Positions 33,741 to 43,137 of a DNA stretch of 44,534 bases are shown piece by piece. Under the pieces are notes generated by a model. It searched no databases and was not told the origin of the DNA. It saw nothing but the letters and a program-made list of their open reading frames with translations. How positions within the stretch are numbered: the first letter of the stretch is position 1; the number at the start of each line of letters is the position of its first letter. The position numbers and the translations under genes were made by a program. Source of the DNA: an uncultured Bacteroidales bacterium (lineage in GTDB: Bacteria; Bacteroidota; Bacteroidia; Bacteroidales; UBA932); contig CALUQB010000024.1 of the NCBI GenBank assembly GCA_944322815.1, forward strand, positions 1 to 44,534. The letters are read 5' to 3'.

Positions 33741-35759
33741 TCAATTTTCATCCTCACAATACTTCTTGATGACGCTGTATGCTTCGGAAACCCCAAGCTC
33801 GCCGGCACGGGAAAGGTCGATACAGCCTTTTTCCCTGTCTTTAAGATAGATAAGCACAAGGCCTCTGTTGAAGTATGCGTCACCCATATAAGGGTAGAGC
33901 TCTATCGCCCTGGTATAGCTATCTATCGAACTGATATGCTCGGACGAGAGACAGTACAGATTTCCCAGATTGAAATGGAAATATGGGAAATCCGGGACAG
34001 TCTCCACAGCCGACTTCATATCGGCGATGGCTTCCGAATAGTCATACTGGTGCGTAATCTGATCCCTTACCCTGGCTCTTGTATTCCCGGAGTCGTCCAT
34101 CGTCAGGACCTGGACGTTGCTTTCGATAGATGAAATGAATTCTATCATCCTGGCTCTCAGCGCAGCCCTGTTCATATAATAGAAGGACTTGTAATATTTG
34201 TCCAGTCCGGTTTCGCCTGCCGAACCGATAGCCTTGTCGAAATAGCTAAGGGCAGAATTGTACTGCCGGCTTTCAGTCTCATACAAGGCCCTGCAGAAAC
34301 TGTTCATGGCTCCGTCATCAGCTGATCCGTACAGCAGCTGTTCGGCATTGGCCATGACATCCGTGCCGGCAGACAAGGTATCCGAACTTGTCAGGACCAT
34401 CCCCACGGGAGCTTCATCCATGAACCTCTTGAGAAGCGGATTCTCATACCGGTGTTCCAGAGCATACTGCACTTCCGGCTTCCTTTCCGTCAGGACGAAC
34501 CTGTAGAGAGGTCTCAGACGGACATCGATATCCCTGTGCTGCAGGAGCTCGTCATTGAAATCTTTCTGTGCGAAATCTGCATCAAGTGCCAGCAACGCAT
34601 TGTATTTCCTGGTAGTATCGGCGAAAGAAGCCTCTCCGGTGGCTGTCTTCTGCCTGTATTCCTGTACTTTCTTCTGGGCCGTATCATAGTCCTTCCTAGA
34701 TGCGGCATGATCTCCGAGCAGATTCTTCACGTATGCCCTGTTCATATATGCCTTCGCGAAATCAGGATACAGGCCGATGGCCATGTCGTAGTCTTCAAGA
34801 GCATCTTCATAACGTCCCATCTCGATGAAAATGGAGGCCCTGTTGAAATATGCCAGCACATTTTCGGGATTTATGTTCAGAACCCTGTCCATATCGGAAA
34901 GAGCCGATTCATAGTCACCTACCTGTGCACTGATCAGACCGCGGTTATACAGTGTAAGGGCATTCCCGGGCTCATCCCTGAGCACGCGGTTCAGGTCGGA
35001 CATGGCGCTGATATAGTCCTGGTTCTCATAATACATTATGGCCCTGTTGAAATATGCGAACGTATTCGACGTATCCAGAGCTATCGCCTTGTCCATATCC
35101 ACTATCGCATCTTCATACTGATGTCTGGAAGCATATACCCGGCCTCTGCGTATGTATCCTTCGGGATCGAAACGGTCCAGCCTGATGGCCCTGTTATAGT
35201 CATCAAGAGCACGTGTCGTATCCTTCAGGAACAGATAGCAGGCCCCCCTGTTCAGATAGGCTGACGGATCTTTCGGTTCTTTCCGGATATATCTGTTGAA
35301 GTCGGAAACCGCCTTGTCGAACTGCTGCGAAAGGAAATAGGTCACTCCCCTGCTGAAATACAGGCCCACGAACCCCGGACGCAGAGATATGGCCTTTTCA
35401 TAATCTGTCAGGGCCTCTTCATATCTGCCGGAACGGCTCAGGGTGATGGCACGATAATGATATCCCGAGGTGAAGACCGGGTTCTGCCTGACAGAAGTGT
35501 TGAAGTCATTGTATGCACCGCGGATATCGCCAAGATTGTATTTTGCGATGCCACGGAAGAAATAGGTCATATAGTTCGTAGAATCGAGCGAGGCGAGGAT
35601 ATTGAAATTTTCGATGGCATTGGCATACTTGCCGTCCAGAATGGCCTGACGGCCTCTGAAAAAGAAGACATTGGTGTCATATTGTGCCAGCGACTCCTTC
35701 ACGCACAACGTGAGGAGCAATGAGATGATCACCATTATTTTCCTTGACAGGCCCGACAC
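33741..35759 (-). CDS. Exported tetratricopeptide-repeat protein
   Basis: 672 residues with a signal peptide (IISLLLTLCVKESLAQ, cleavage near Ala25). About ten consecutive TPR units occupy residues 30-370, each with the YFNRG/AYxNRA and ALxDYxxAIxLxP pattern, followed by a non-repeat helical linker (about 370-500) and three more TPR units at the C-terminus. A periplasmic scaffold is likely; no enzymatic motif. Member of the abundant Bacteroidota TPR family. Confidence 0.88.
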   Translation of the reverse strand: MSGLSRKIMVIISLLLTLCVKESLAQYDTNVFFFRGRQAILDGKYANAIENFNILASLDSTNYMTYFFRGIAKYNLGDIRGAYNDFNTSVRQNPVFTSGYHYRAITLSRSGRYEEALTDYEKAISLRPGFVGLYFSRGVTYFLSQQFDKAVSDFNRYIRKEPKDPSAYLNRGACYLFLKDTTRALDDYNRAIRLDRFDPEGYIRRGRVYASRHQYEDAIVDMDKAIALDTSNTFAYFNRAIMYYENQDYISAMSDLNRVLRDEPGNALTLYNRGLISAQVGDYESALSDMDRVLNINPENVLAYFNRASIFIEMGRYEDALEDYDMAIGLYPDFAKAYMNRAYVKNLLGDHAASRKDYDTAQKKVQEYRQKTATGEASFADTTRKYNALLALDADFAQKDFNDELLQHRDIDVRLRPLYRFVLTERKPEVQYALEHRYENPLLKRFMDEAPVGMVLTSSDTLSAGTDVMANAEQLLYGSADDGAMNSFCRALYETESRQYNSALSYFDKAIGSAGETGLDKYYKSFYYMNRAALRARMIEFISSIESNVQVLTMDDSGNTRARVRDQITHQYDYSEAIADMKSAVETVPDFPYFHFNLGNLYCLSSEHISSIDSYTRAIELYPYMGDAYFNRGLVLIYLKDREKGCIDLSRAGELGVSEAYSVIKKYCEDEN

Positions 35760-35793
35760 TTTACAAAAATTTCCGTTTATAGCATTATTTTTC

Positions 35794-35801
35794 TAATTTT
35801 G
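35794..35801 (+). promoter_or_regulatory. Candidate -7 element of the M28-like gene
   Basis: Plus strand TAATTTTG, about 60 bases ahead of ATG 35862. It lies downstream of the divergent TPR promoter, so the two transcripts would overlap at their 5' ends. Confidence 0.45.
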
Positions 35802-35825
35802 CTCGCCCGTGAAACGGACAATCGG

Positions 35826-35857
35826 CAAATATACACATTTATCGTGCCTCCATACAA
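35826..35857 (-). promoter_or_regulatory. Candidate promoter of the TPR-MBL operon
   Basis: Minus strand TATATTTG (35826-35833) with TTG 21 bases upstream (35855-35857). The start codon is about 67 bases downstream. Confidence 0.5.
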
Positions 35858-35861
35858 GAAA

Positions 35862-36878
35862 ATGAACAAAAAAAGATTCATACTTACGGTCATTGCCGCC
35901 TTCCTGCTCATATCCGGAGGCATCAGGCTGTCCGGCCAGAGTTTCTGGATCAGCAACGACACTGCAGCCCACAACCTGGTCTGGGAAGAACAGCTGAGAC
36001 GAAGGATAGATTTCCTGACTGATTCATTGTGCGAAGGTCGCGCCACGGGAAGCAGAGGAGCGACCGAAGCGGCATTCTGGCTTATCGACCATTTCAGGAG
36101 GGCCGGTCTCATTCCTTTTGACAGTACATACTCGAAACATGTATTCGCCGGCCACGGCACCATAGGCCACAATATTGTCGGACTGCTTCCCGGTTCGCGG
36201 ATGAAGCCGGCCGACTCATATATAATAATAGGAGCCCACTACGATCATTTGGGAGTACTCGGCGGGAAAATGTATCCCGGGGCGGACAACAATGCTTCGG
36301 GAGTAGCCGCCCTGCTCAGTCTCGCCGATATGTTTTCCGCCATGAGGACCATGGGGAGGACATATGGACAGAGCATAATTTTCGTGGCCTTCGATGCCAA
36401 GGAAATGAACATGGCCGGGTCCGAGGCTTTCTGGAGAATGATCGAGAACGGGGAACTGACAGACCCCCTGTCCGGAAAAGCCGTCACTCCGGAGAAGATC
36501 CGTGCCATGGCGAACATCGAGCAGATAGGCAGTTCGCTCGCCCCGCTTTCATCCGGACGGAAAGACTATATGATAGTTCTGGGTAATCATACTCTCCCCA
36601 CTGCGGAAAGGGAGCTGCTGTCGCTGTGCAACCGTTTCTACGGGACCGGGCTGGAACTTTCAGAAACGTACTACGGAAGTGAAAGGTTCACGGAAGTATT
36701 TTACGGAATTTCCGACCAGAAAGTCTTCGCCGACCACGGGATTCCTGCTGTTTTCTTCACGTCCGGCATCACGATGAACACCTTCAAGACTTACGACACC
36801 ACTGAAACCCTCGACCTGGAAGTCCTCCGCAAAAGGATCATCCTCATCTTCCACTGGCTTGAAAAACTGCTGGGCTGA
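35862..36878 (+). CDS. M28-family peptidase-like protein, probably inactive
   Basis: 338 residues from ATG 35862 (MNKKRFILTV) with a signal peptide/anchor. The fold is recognisable from GAHYDHLG (His126, Asp128) and PGADNNASG (Asp142). The general-base position that is Glu in active members (G-E-E) reads FDAKEM, giving Lys180 before the conserved Glu181. The later Asp ligand is Glu220 (NIEQIG), and the final His ligand (Y-H-T-P-x-D pattern) is Lys309 (NTFKTYD). Active aminopeptidases need these residues, so this is likely a non-catalytic homologue in the periplasm. No frameshift or stop is present. Confidence 0.85.
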   Translation: MNKKRFILTVIAAFLLISGGIRLSGQSFWISNDTAAHNLVWEEQLRRRIDFLTDSLCEGRATGSRGATEAAFWLIDHFRRAGLIPFDSTYSKHVFAGHGTIGHNIVGLLPGSRMKPADSYIIIGAHYDHLGVLGGKMYPGADNNASGVAALLSLADMFSAMRTMGRTYGQSIIFVAFDAKEMNMAGSEAFWRMIENGELTDPLSGKAVTPEKIRAMANIEQIGSSLAPLSSGRKDYMIVLGNHTLPTAERELLSLCNRFYGTGLELSETYYGSERFTEVFYGISDQKVFADHGIPAVFFTSGITMNTFKTYDTTETLDLEVLRKRIILIFHWLEKLLG

Positions 36879-36906
36879 CGTGCCAGGGAAATTAGAATCC
36901 GCGATT

Positions 36907-38253
36907 TTATTCGTCTATGGCAGAAATCTTTCTGAAAATTTCCGAATAAATTCCAGATCTAATTTGCAGCATTTTATCTTTAGGATAAATACGGACCAAC
37001 TTTATACTTGCATTTTCTGTAAACTTCCTTTGCAAATCCTCATCTTTTGCCAATGATATCATAGCATTTGCAAATTGCTCCGGATCATCTACTATCATAC
37101 AATCTTCCCCATCATAAAAATCCTGCCCCTCAATGCCTTTGGAAGTGGTAATTACCGGAGAGAAGCTATTGACTGCGTCTAAAATTTTCATTCTCATTCC
37201 ACTTCCGATCCTGATCGGCACTATGGAAATTTTCCCGTTCAGATAAGCATGCAAGTCTCCGACAAAACCTTCAAATGAAATTTCAGGATATTTCTTCTTG
37301 TATAAATCAGATATTCTCTTATCCCATTTACCGACCACATGAATCCTAAATTCCGAAGATAGTTTCCTCAGATATGGAAGAACTTCAACACATAACCATG
37401 TCACACCGTCATAGTTTGGAAAATGATTATTGTTTCCTACAAAAACAAAATCCAGACCGCATTTCTTGAATTCATGTTTTTGTATACCGTCATAAGTAAT
37501 CGTGGCTGGCGACACCCTGATTTTATTACTGTCAATATGCTGCCCGACAAGAATCTTCTTATCCGTATCGGTTAATGTAATTATAATATCATATTTATCC
37601 AACATGGACAATTCCGTCAACCGTATTCGTTCTACTTGAAGCTTTTCACTTAATGTAGGGTCACGGAAAAGGCCGAGTTCATTGTCCAATCTTATAAACC
37701 TCAATTCATGATGGACGAAAATCTTAAAAGAATCTTTCGGTAAAATCATATACAAAGGCAGAAATTCATAAAACTCCACTTGAATGAAGTCATACTTCTC
37801 CCGGTGAGATATATTCTCCACATGACGGACAAAACCTTCAGTAAGGTAATAATCCCGATTGGTCAGCAAGGAACATCTTCTAGCCAATGCGCTACAATCG
37901 TCATATATTATATGATGTCTCCGGTATCGGGCTACTTTCCGTTTCAAAGAGTCATAAAAATTGAAAACATGACTTAAGAACGAGGAATGATAGTACTGTT
38001 TTTCTTCTTCGGACATGTACAATCCTCCGAAATCGACAGGTTTCTCGTCCTTAGCGTAAAAATACGGATAAAAGGTAACGTTTTTCCATATATCCTCCAA
38101 TTCTCTAATTCTGTCTGCATCTTGACATGTTCCAGGGAAAATAATATGTATATCGTTATCATGTTCTAAATTTTCCACCATTGAGAAAAAAGCCTGGCTT
38201 CCACCTGAATCAAGAGGATAAGGTATATATGGAATGATAAATAGTGTTTTCAT
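36907..38253 (-). CDS. GT4-like glycosyltransferase
   Basis: 448 residues. N-terminal MKTLFIIPYIPYPLDSGGSQAFF and the C-terminal donor-binding block (VFVGNNNHFPNYDGVTWL in part, SIVPIRIGSGMRMKILDA, TTSKGIEGQ) fit GT-B enzymes of family 4. Cytosolic, acting on a lipid-linked or surface polysaccharide. The gene is visibly more AT-rich than its surroundings, suggesting later acquisition. It stands alone between convergent and divergent neighbours. Confidence 0.85.
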   Translation of the reverse strand: MKTLFIIPYIPYPLDSGGSQAFFSMVENLEHDNDIHIIFPGTCQDADRIRELEDIWKNVTFYPYFYAKDEKPVDFGGLYMSEEEKQYYHSSFLSHVFNFYDSLKRKVARYRRHHIIYDDCSALARRCSLLTNRDYYLTEGFVRHVENISHREKYDFIQVEFYEFLPLYMILPKDSFKIFVHHELRFIRLDNELGLFRDPTLSEKLQVERIRLTELSMLDKYDIIITLTDTDKKILVGQHIDSNKIRVSPATITYDGIQKHEFKKCGLDFVFVGNNNHFPNYDGVTWLCVEVLPYLRKLSSEFRIHVVGKWDKRISDLYKKKYPEISFEGFVGDLHAYLNGKISIVPIRIGSGMRMKILDAVNSFSPVITTSKGIEGQDFYDGEDCMIVDDPEQFANAMISLAKDEDLQRKFTENASIKLVRIYPKDKMLQIRSGIYSEIFRKISAIDE

Positions 38254-38281
38254 CTGACAGTGTGACTATTCTACTATCCGG

Positions 38282-38312
38282 CAAAAATAGACATTTTTTA
38301 TTTTCCTACAAA
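38282..38312 (-). promoter_or_regulatory. Promoter of the GT4 gene
   Basis: On the minus strand TTTG (38309-38312), a 19-base spacer, then TATTTTTG (38282-38289): a full Bacteroidota sigma-ABfr match, with the start codon 29 bases downstream. Confidence 0.7.
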
Positions 38313-38398
38313 TGGGGGGATCGTCCTTAAATGATTCTCAAATACGAAAATATCTTTTAAGAAATAAATTTTATAATTCACTAAATCAAAAAAATAGA

Positions 38399-38406
38399 TA
38401 AATTTG
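38399..38406 (+). promoter_or_regulatory. Candidate -7 element for the DUF5672 gene
   Basis: TAAATTTG on the plus strand, 32 bases ahead of ATG 38438. No clear -33 TTTG. The surrounding 100 bases are very AT-rich. Confidence 0.45.
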
Positions 38407-38437
38407 CCATTCGGTAAAAATACCAGTTAACTGAAAC

Positions 38438-39205
38438 ATGAGTGTTGTAATCGTCATTCCCCTGTACAAGACAGACCTCAGGACTGAGGAAGACAAATCC
38501 ATCAGGCAGGCTGTCGCGGTTCTCGGAAAATATCCCATCATAGCCGCTGTTCCAGAGTCATTGGATACAGAAACATTATCGGCAGAATATCCGGAACTTT
38601 CGTTTGAAAGATTCGCTGACGGAAATTTCAGAAGCGTCAGGACATACAACAGTCTGGTTATCTCAGAACCGTTCTATGCCAGATTCAGCCGGTTCGACTA
38701 TATGCTCATATACCAGACAGATGCATACGTATTCAGCGACCGGCTTGAAGAATGGGCGGAAAAAGGTTACGATTACATCGGCGCTCCGTGGATTCCCATG
38801 AAGGAAAAATATTTCCACTGGTACGGTAAAAGCATTCTGCTATTCAACAGACTGTTTCTCCGAAACAATGGAAGATATCCCCACAAGACGAACCTGTACG
38901 GTGTGGGAAACGGAGGCTTTTCGCTGAGAAAAATCAGCAAGTTCATGGAAATAACAGGGAAATACCGTGACAAGATATCAAAAGACCTGTCATCAGGTAC
39001 AAGACTCTATCCTGAAGATCTGTGGCTCTATTATGAACTGAAAGGAACCGACCGGCTCTACACTCCCGGATGGCGCGAAGCTCTGGAATTTTCGTTCGAA
39101 CAGAATCCTGAAGCATCTTTCCATATCAACGGGGATACACTGCCATTCGGCTGCCATGCCTGGTACCACCCGAGCTACGCGGCTTTCTGGAAAGACAAGA
39201 TCTGA
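38438..39205 (+). CDS. DUF5672 glycosyltransferase-like protein
   Basis: 255 residues. Starts MSVVIVIPLYKT, with YMLIYQTDAYVF (the D-x-D-like acidic site), GYDYIGAPW, VGNGGFSLRK and PEDLWLYYEL, and CHAWY near the end, all hallmarks of DUF5672, a family predicted to transfer sugars in surface polysaccharide assembly. No signal peptide. It precedes a GT2 gene by 34 bases and is probably co-transcribed with it. Confidence 0.88.
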   Translation: MSVVIVIPLYKTDLRTEEDKSIRQAVAVLGKYPIIAAVPESLDTETLSAEYPELSFERFADGNFRSVRTYNSLVISEPFYARFSRFDYMLIYQTDAYVFSDRLEEWAEKGYDYIGAPWIPMKEKYFHWYGKSILLFNRLFLRNNGRYPHKTNLYGVGNGGFSLRKISKFMEITGKYRDKISKDLSSGTRLYPEDLWLYYELKGTDRLYTPGWREALEFSFEQNPEASFHINGDTLPFGCHAWYHPSYAAFWKDKI

Positions 39206-39239
39206 ACCGATTCATCATTCTATCCATATTTTTAAAGCC

Positions 39240-40193
39240 ATGCCTTGCCTGAGCATTATCATACCTGTTCACAATACCGCCGGCTATCTGCAGAAATGCG
39301 TTGATTCCGTACGGGCCCAGACACTTTCCGATATTGAAATAATATTGGCTGAAAATCTGTCTGATGACGGTTCTTCCGAACTTTGCGATGAAATCGCAGT
39401 ATCAGACAGCAGAATAAAAGTCATCCATCTGGATATCGCAGGACTGTCACATGCCCGCAACTGTGCCCTGAAAGTGGCGTCAGCCCCTTATATAGGCTAT
39501 GTAGACAGCGATGACTTCATCAGCAATGACATGTACGAAAACATGTACGGTGCGGCCATAAAGTATAATGCAGACGTTGTCTACTGTAATTTCAGAAGAT
39601 TCTCACCGGATATGCCCGTGCCTGAAGACTCAGGAAGCGGGGCTGAGACTGTCAGACGTCCAGACGATGTCATCGCCGACATGTTCATGGAAAGAATCAG
39701 CAGTTCCGCCTGCACCAAAATTTTCCGCAAGGAACTTCTGGAAAACAATCCTTTCCCTGAAGGAATGTATTTTGAAGATCATGCCGTGGTATACCGGATT
39801 ATAGGCAAAAGTTCAGTATGCGTACACATCGACAGGGATTATTACTATTATCTTCAGCGGGATAGCAGCATCTGCCATACGCTTTCACCTGAAAAGGAAT
39901 ATCATTTTTTCATGGCCGAATACGACAGGATAGGATATCTGGACAAAAGCCTGGAAATTCCATCCCGGACGAAAGACGCCATTTTCAGAATGCAGGTTCT
40001 GAACTGTTTCCTGCACCTGAAAAATATTCTGAAAATGAAAGACGCATCAGGGTTCGGAAACGAGATATCGGACATGAGGGCCAAGCTGCTGTCGCTGAAA
40101 CCGGAAAAACAGAGAATGAACGGCAAACTCCGTTACAGACTGTTCCGTCTTGAATACCTGTGGCCGCTGTTCCGTCTTAGCCACAGCCTGTGA
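39240..40193 (+). CDS. GT2 family glycosyltransferase
   Basis: 317 residues from ATG 39240 (MPCLSIIIPVHNT); an earlier in-frame ATG lies inside the upstream gene. GT-A motifs: AENLSDDGS, GLSHARNCAL, the metal-binding YVDSDDF, and the catalytic-base region FEDH. C-terminal basic helices may contact the membrane. Likely adds a sugar to a capsular or O-antigen-type glycan. Confidence 0.88.
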   Translation: MPCLSIIIPVHNTAGYLQKCVDSVRAQTLSDIEIILAENLSDDGSSELCDEIAVSDSRIKVIHLDIAGLSHARNCALKVASAPYIGYVDSDDFISNDMYENMYGAAIKYNADVVYCNFRRFSPDMPVPEDSGSGAETVRRPDDVIADMFMERISSSACTKIFRKELLENNPFPEGMYFEDHAVVYRIIGKSSVCVHIDRDYYYYLQRDSSICHTLSPEKEYHFFMAEYDRIGYLDKSLEIPSRTKDAIFRMQVLNCFLHLKNILKMKDASGFGNEISDMRAKLLSLKPEKQRMNGKLRYRLFRLEYLWPLFRLSHSL

Positions 40194-40207
40194 AGACGGA
40201 AACGGGT

Positions 40208-40236
40208 GGGTGAACCGCCACTTTTAGGTTCATCCC
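40208..40236. terminator. Hairpin between convergent genes
   Basis: GGGTGAACC (40208-40216) pairs with GGTTCATCC (40227-40235) with one G-U pair. There is only a weak pyrimidine tail, so termination strength is doubtful. Confidence 0.35.
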
Positions 40237-40260
40237 TCTCTTCCGGAGCCAGGAACCTTC

Positions 40261-41175
40261 TTATTCCGCCTTGCCTTTCAGATAAAACTTGAACAGGAGA
40301 TAAACTGACAGGTACGGCCACATCCCGGACACGGCCTTGCACAGACGCCACAGAGCATCTCTTGTATAGTCCATCTGTACTGTAGAACGTATGATATTCT
40401 TCAGGTACCGCTTCAGATCTTTCCGGAACATACGAGATTCAGGATATCTGTAGTTTTCTTTCAGCCAGTGCATGAACAGGATAGTACCTTCGAACTTCTC
40501 CCTGTTCATCGTTGTATTCGTGGAAATATTCTCCCCTCCTCCATCTCTCCACATGGCAGCCGCCCCGGGTATATTCACGATGCCTGTATCAAGGCCGAAC
40601 TTATACCACGTAGCATCATCAGAACCCCATGCCAACGGCAGACTGACAAAGCCTCCGGTACGGTCATAGACTTTCCGTGTGAACACATATTCGCATGCCG
40701 TAGATGAAGTCCTGCATCCGAGTTTGTCACACAATACCTGTTCAGCAGTAGATACGCCATCCGGTAACGGAGGATTGGACTTGAATATTTTTCCTGAATC
40801 ATCTATGAACTTCAGATGAAAGCGGAAAATATCGTGGTCAGGATACTTCCTTATCATATCATAAATTCTGGAAACTGCATCATCCGGCATCATATCGTCA
40901 TCCGAAAAGAAATACACATAAGGCTCGGACGACATTTTCACACACCTGTCCCAACTGGCAGTCAGGTCCTTGCGGCCGATATTTTCCTCAAATTTCCGAT
41001 ATACTATATTTATTTCCGTTCTGAAATCGTCTACTATCGCTTCCAGATCATAAGGCGAATTGTCATCACCGATATACAAAACGAAATCCTTGCAAGTCTG
41101 TGAGGCTATGGATTCCAGTGTCTTTCGAAAAAATTTTCCTTTATATGCAGGAATAACTATTGCAAGTTCAGTCAT
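40261..41175 (-). CDS. GT2 family glycosyltransferase
   Basis: 304 residues starting MTELAIVIPAYKG. GT-A signature YIGDDNSPYD, NIGRKDLTASWDR, metal site FFSDDDMM and the acceptor-side WGSDDATWYKFG. Ends in a hydrophobic/basic stretch (YLLFKFYLKGKAE). Nine bases separate it from the CCA-adding enzyme gene upstream, so it is probably the last gene of that operon. Confidence 0.88.
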   Translation of the reverse strand: MTELAIVIPAYKGKFFRKTLESIASQTCKDFVLYIGDDNSPYDLEAIVDDFRTEINIVYRKFEENIGRKDLTASWDRCVKMSSEPYVYFFSDDDMMPDDAVSRIYDMIRKYPDHDIFRFHLKFIDDSGKIFKSNPPLPDGVSTAEQVLCDKLGCRTSSTACEYVFTRKVYDRTGGFVSLPLAWGSDDATWYKFGLDTGIVNIPGAAAMWRDGGGENISTNTTMNREKFEGTILFMHWLKENYRYPESRMFRKDLKRYLKNIIRSTVQMDYTRDALWRLCKAVSGMWPYLSVYLLFKFYLKGKAE

Positions 41176-41184
41176 ACTGTATTT

Positions 41185-42693
41185 TTACTTATTTACAGGT
41201 ACAAGCCCCATTTCCGATGCCTTCCGGCGCATGAGTCTGTCGGCCTCCTCGAAGTTGTTCCCGATCTCTCCGTCGAGAATGGCGTTTTTCACATATTCTT
41301 TCAGTTCCCCGATCTGCCGGCAAGGCGGAATGCCGTAAAGTTCCATCACATACTCGCCCGTGATAGGGTTCTTGAAATTCCTGATGGCATCCTTCTCCTC
41401 CACCTCGACAAGTTTCCGCTTCACCAGTTCGAAATTCTGCCTGAGTCTCTCCACTTTCCTGAGATTCTTGGACGTCACGTCTGCCCGGCAGAGCAGCATC
41501 AGATCATCGATATCGTTCCCCGCCTCGAAAAGGAGACGCCTGACAGCCGAATCGGTGACCTCCTCCGTCACCAGGGCTATCGGTCTGAGATGCAGGAGCA
41601 CCAGCTTCTCCACGTACTTCATCTTTTCGTTCAGAGGCATCTTCAGGGACTTGAAAATCTTCGGGACCATCCTCGCCCCCACTATTTCATGACCATGGAA
41701 AGTCCACCCCGTCTCACTGTCGAACTTCTTCGTTGCCGGCTTTCCTATATCATGCAGAAGTGCGGCCCATCTGAGCCAAAGATTCGGTTCGGTCCTGATC
41801 TTTTCCGTCTCCACCCCGTCCACGAATTCGAAATCCTTCAAGCGGCCTTCGGCAATGGCAGCCGTTTCCTCGGCTGCAATATTGTCGACTACTTCAAGGG
41901 TATGCGAAAAATTTTCCTTATGGCTATGTCCGTCCACATTTTCCGTCCCTTTCAATTTCGACAGCTGCGGCAATATCAGGTCCAGCAGTCCAGTCTCGTC
42001 CAGAAGCCGGAACCCTATGGAAGGGCGGCTGCAGACAAGCATCTTGTTCAGTTCCTCCGCTATTCTTTCCCTGGACAATATTTCCAGCCGGCCCCTGTTC
42101 CTGCGGATGGATTCCAATGACTCGGGGACAATCCGGAACTTGACATCCCCGTCACTTAATTTGGTGGCAAACCTGATGGCCCTTATCATCCTGAGCGGAT
42201 CATCGCTGTAAGTGGTATCCGGATCAAGAGGAGTCCTGATAATGCCGGCCGCGAGATCCCGAATACCTCCGAAAGGATCCACGAGTGCCCCGAAATCTTC
42301 TTTCTGAAGGCTGAATGCCATGGCGTTTATGGTGAAGTCCCTACGCTTCTGATCATCTTCGAGGCTGCCGTTCTCCACTATAGGCTTGCGTGAATCCCGT
42401 CTGTAGGATTCTTTTCTGGCTCCCACGAATTCCACTTCTATGCCTCTGTATTTCAGCATGGCCGTGCCGAAATTCCGGAATACGGACACATGGCTGTGTA
42501 CCGCTGCACCTACAGCCTCGGCCAGCTCTATTCCGCTGCCTTCCACCACCACATCTATATCCTTGCTGCGTCTCCCCAGAAAACAGTCCCTTACATAGCC
42601 GCCTATCACGAATGCCCTCACTCCCAGAGATGAGGCGGTATCCGATATTATCTGAAAAATCTTATGGTCCAGAAACCCTTGTGTAACAGTCAT
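41185..42693 (-). CDS. CCA tRNA nucleotidyltransferase with HD domain
   Basis: 502 residues. Class II nucleotidyltransferase head: GGYVRDCFLGRRSKDID with the Asp-x-Asp metal site, RRDFTINAMAF, and RMIRAIRFATKL. A C-terminal HD domain follows (LLHDIGKPATK, FHGHEIVGA). Adds or repairs the 3' CCA of tRNAs; the HD part may remove phosphates. Relevant here because the tRNA-like sequence at the right edge does not encode CCA. Confidence 0.92.
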   Translation of the reverse strand: MTVTQGFLDHKIFQIISDTASSLGVRAFVIGGYVRDCFLGRRSKDIDVVVEGSGIELAEAVGAAVHSHVSVFRNFGTAMLKYRGIEVEFVGARKESYRRDSRKPIVENGSLEDDQKRRDFTINAMAFSLQKEDFGALVDPFGGIRDLAAGIIRTPLDPDTTYSDDPLRMIRAIRFATKLSDGDVKFRIVPESLESIRRNRGRLEILSRERIAEELNKMLVCSRPSIGFRLLDETGLLDLILPQLSKLKGTENVDGHSHKENFSHTLEVVDNIAAEETAAIAEGRLKDFEFVDGVETEKIRTEPNLWLRWAALLHDIGKPATKKFDSETGWTFHGHEIVGARMVPKIFKSLKMPLNEKMKYVEKLVLLHLRPIALVTEEVTDSAVRRLLFEAGNDIDDLMLLCRADVTSKNLRKVERLRQNFELVKRKLVEVEEKDAIRNFKNPITGEYVMELYGIPPCRQIGELKEYVKNAILDGEIGNNFEEADRLMRRKASEMGLVPVNK

Positions 42694-42717
42694 CTGTCAG
42701 ATTGGAATTAGCGTATT

Positions 42718-43128
42718 TCACATCATGTCCAGCCATGTCGGCAGCCCGGCATCAAACACATAACGGAGCCTGCCGTCAGCCGTTTCCCTCCGGCAGATGA
42801 AGGTGGACTTTCCGTTAGTGATGAATATGTACCTGACTTTCAGCGCCATATTATATACCACGGCCTGGTTCAGTACCGTGTTGTCGATGGCAACATCCGG
42901 TCTTTTGCATTCCACGACCGCCACCGGTGAAGCATCCCTGCCGTAAACGACTATATCTGCGCGGAATTTCTTCCCTCCTACGGATACGGAAACCTCGCTC
43001 ATCATCATATGGAGAGGCACGCCCATCAGCTCATGGAGCTGCGAAATGAACCACTGCCTCACATCCTCTTCGGGCGTGAGTGCCACGTTTTTCTTTCTCA
43101 GCGGGTCCCATACCGTATTCCTGTCCAT
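42718..43128 (-). CDS. HsdR N-terminal-like (PD-(D/E)XK) protein
   Basis: 136 residues: DVRQWFISQL, FRADIVVYG and VVECKRP give the D...ExK nuclease-fold motif of the type I restriction enzyme R protein N-terminal family (HSDR_N_2), which in Bacteroidota is often a small stand-alone housekeeping-like gene. No helicase domain or hsdM/hsdS is nearby, so it is not a restriction system. Starts nine bases after the hydrolase stop and lies 24 bases before the CCA enzyme gene. Confidence 0.85.
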   Translation of the reverse strand: MDRNTVWDPLRKKNVALTPEEDVRQWFISQLHELMGVPLHMMMSEVSVSVGGKKFRADIVVYGRDASPVAVVECKRPDVAIDNTVLNQAVVYNMALKVRYIFITNGKSTFICRRETADGRLRYVFDAGLPTWLDMM

Positions 43129-43137
43129 CTGTTTCAG

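Noticed and set aside
42718-43128. Type I restriction system
   Set aside because: Only the N-terminal nuclease-like domain is present; no helicase, hsdM or hsdS in the neighbourhood.
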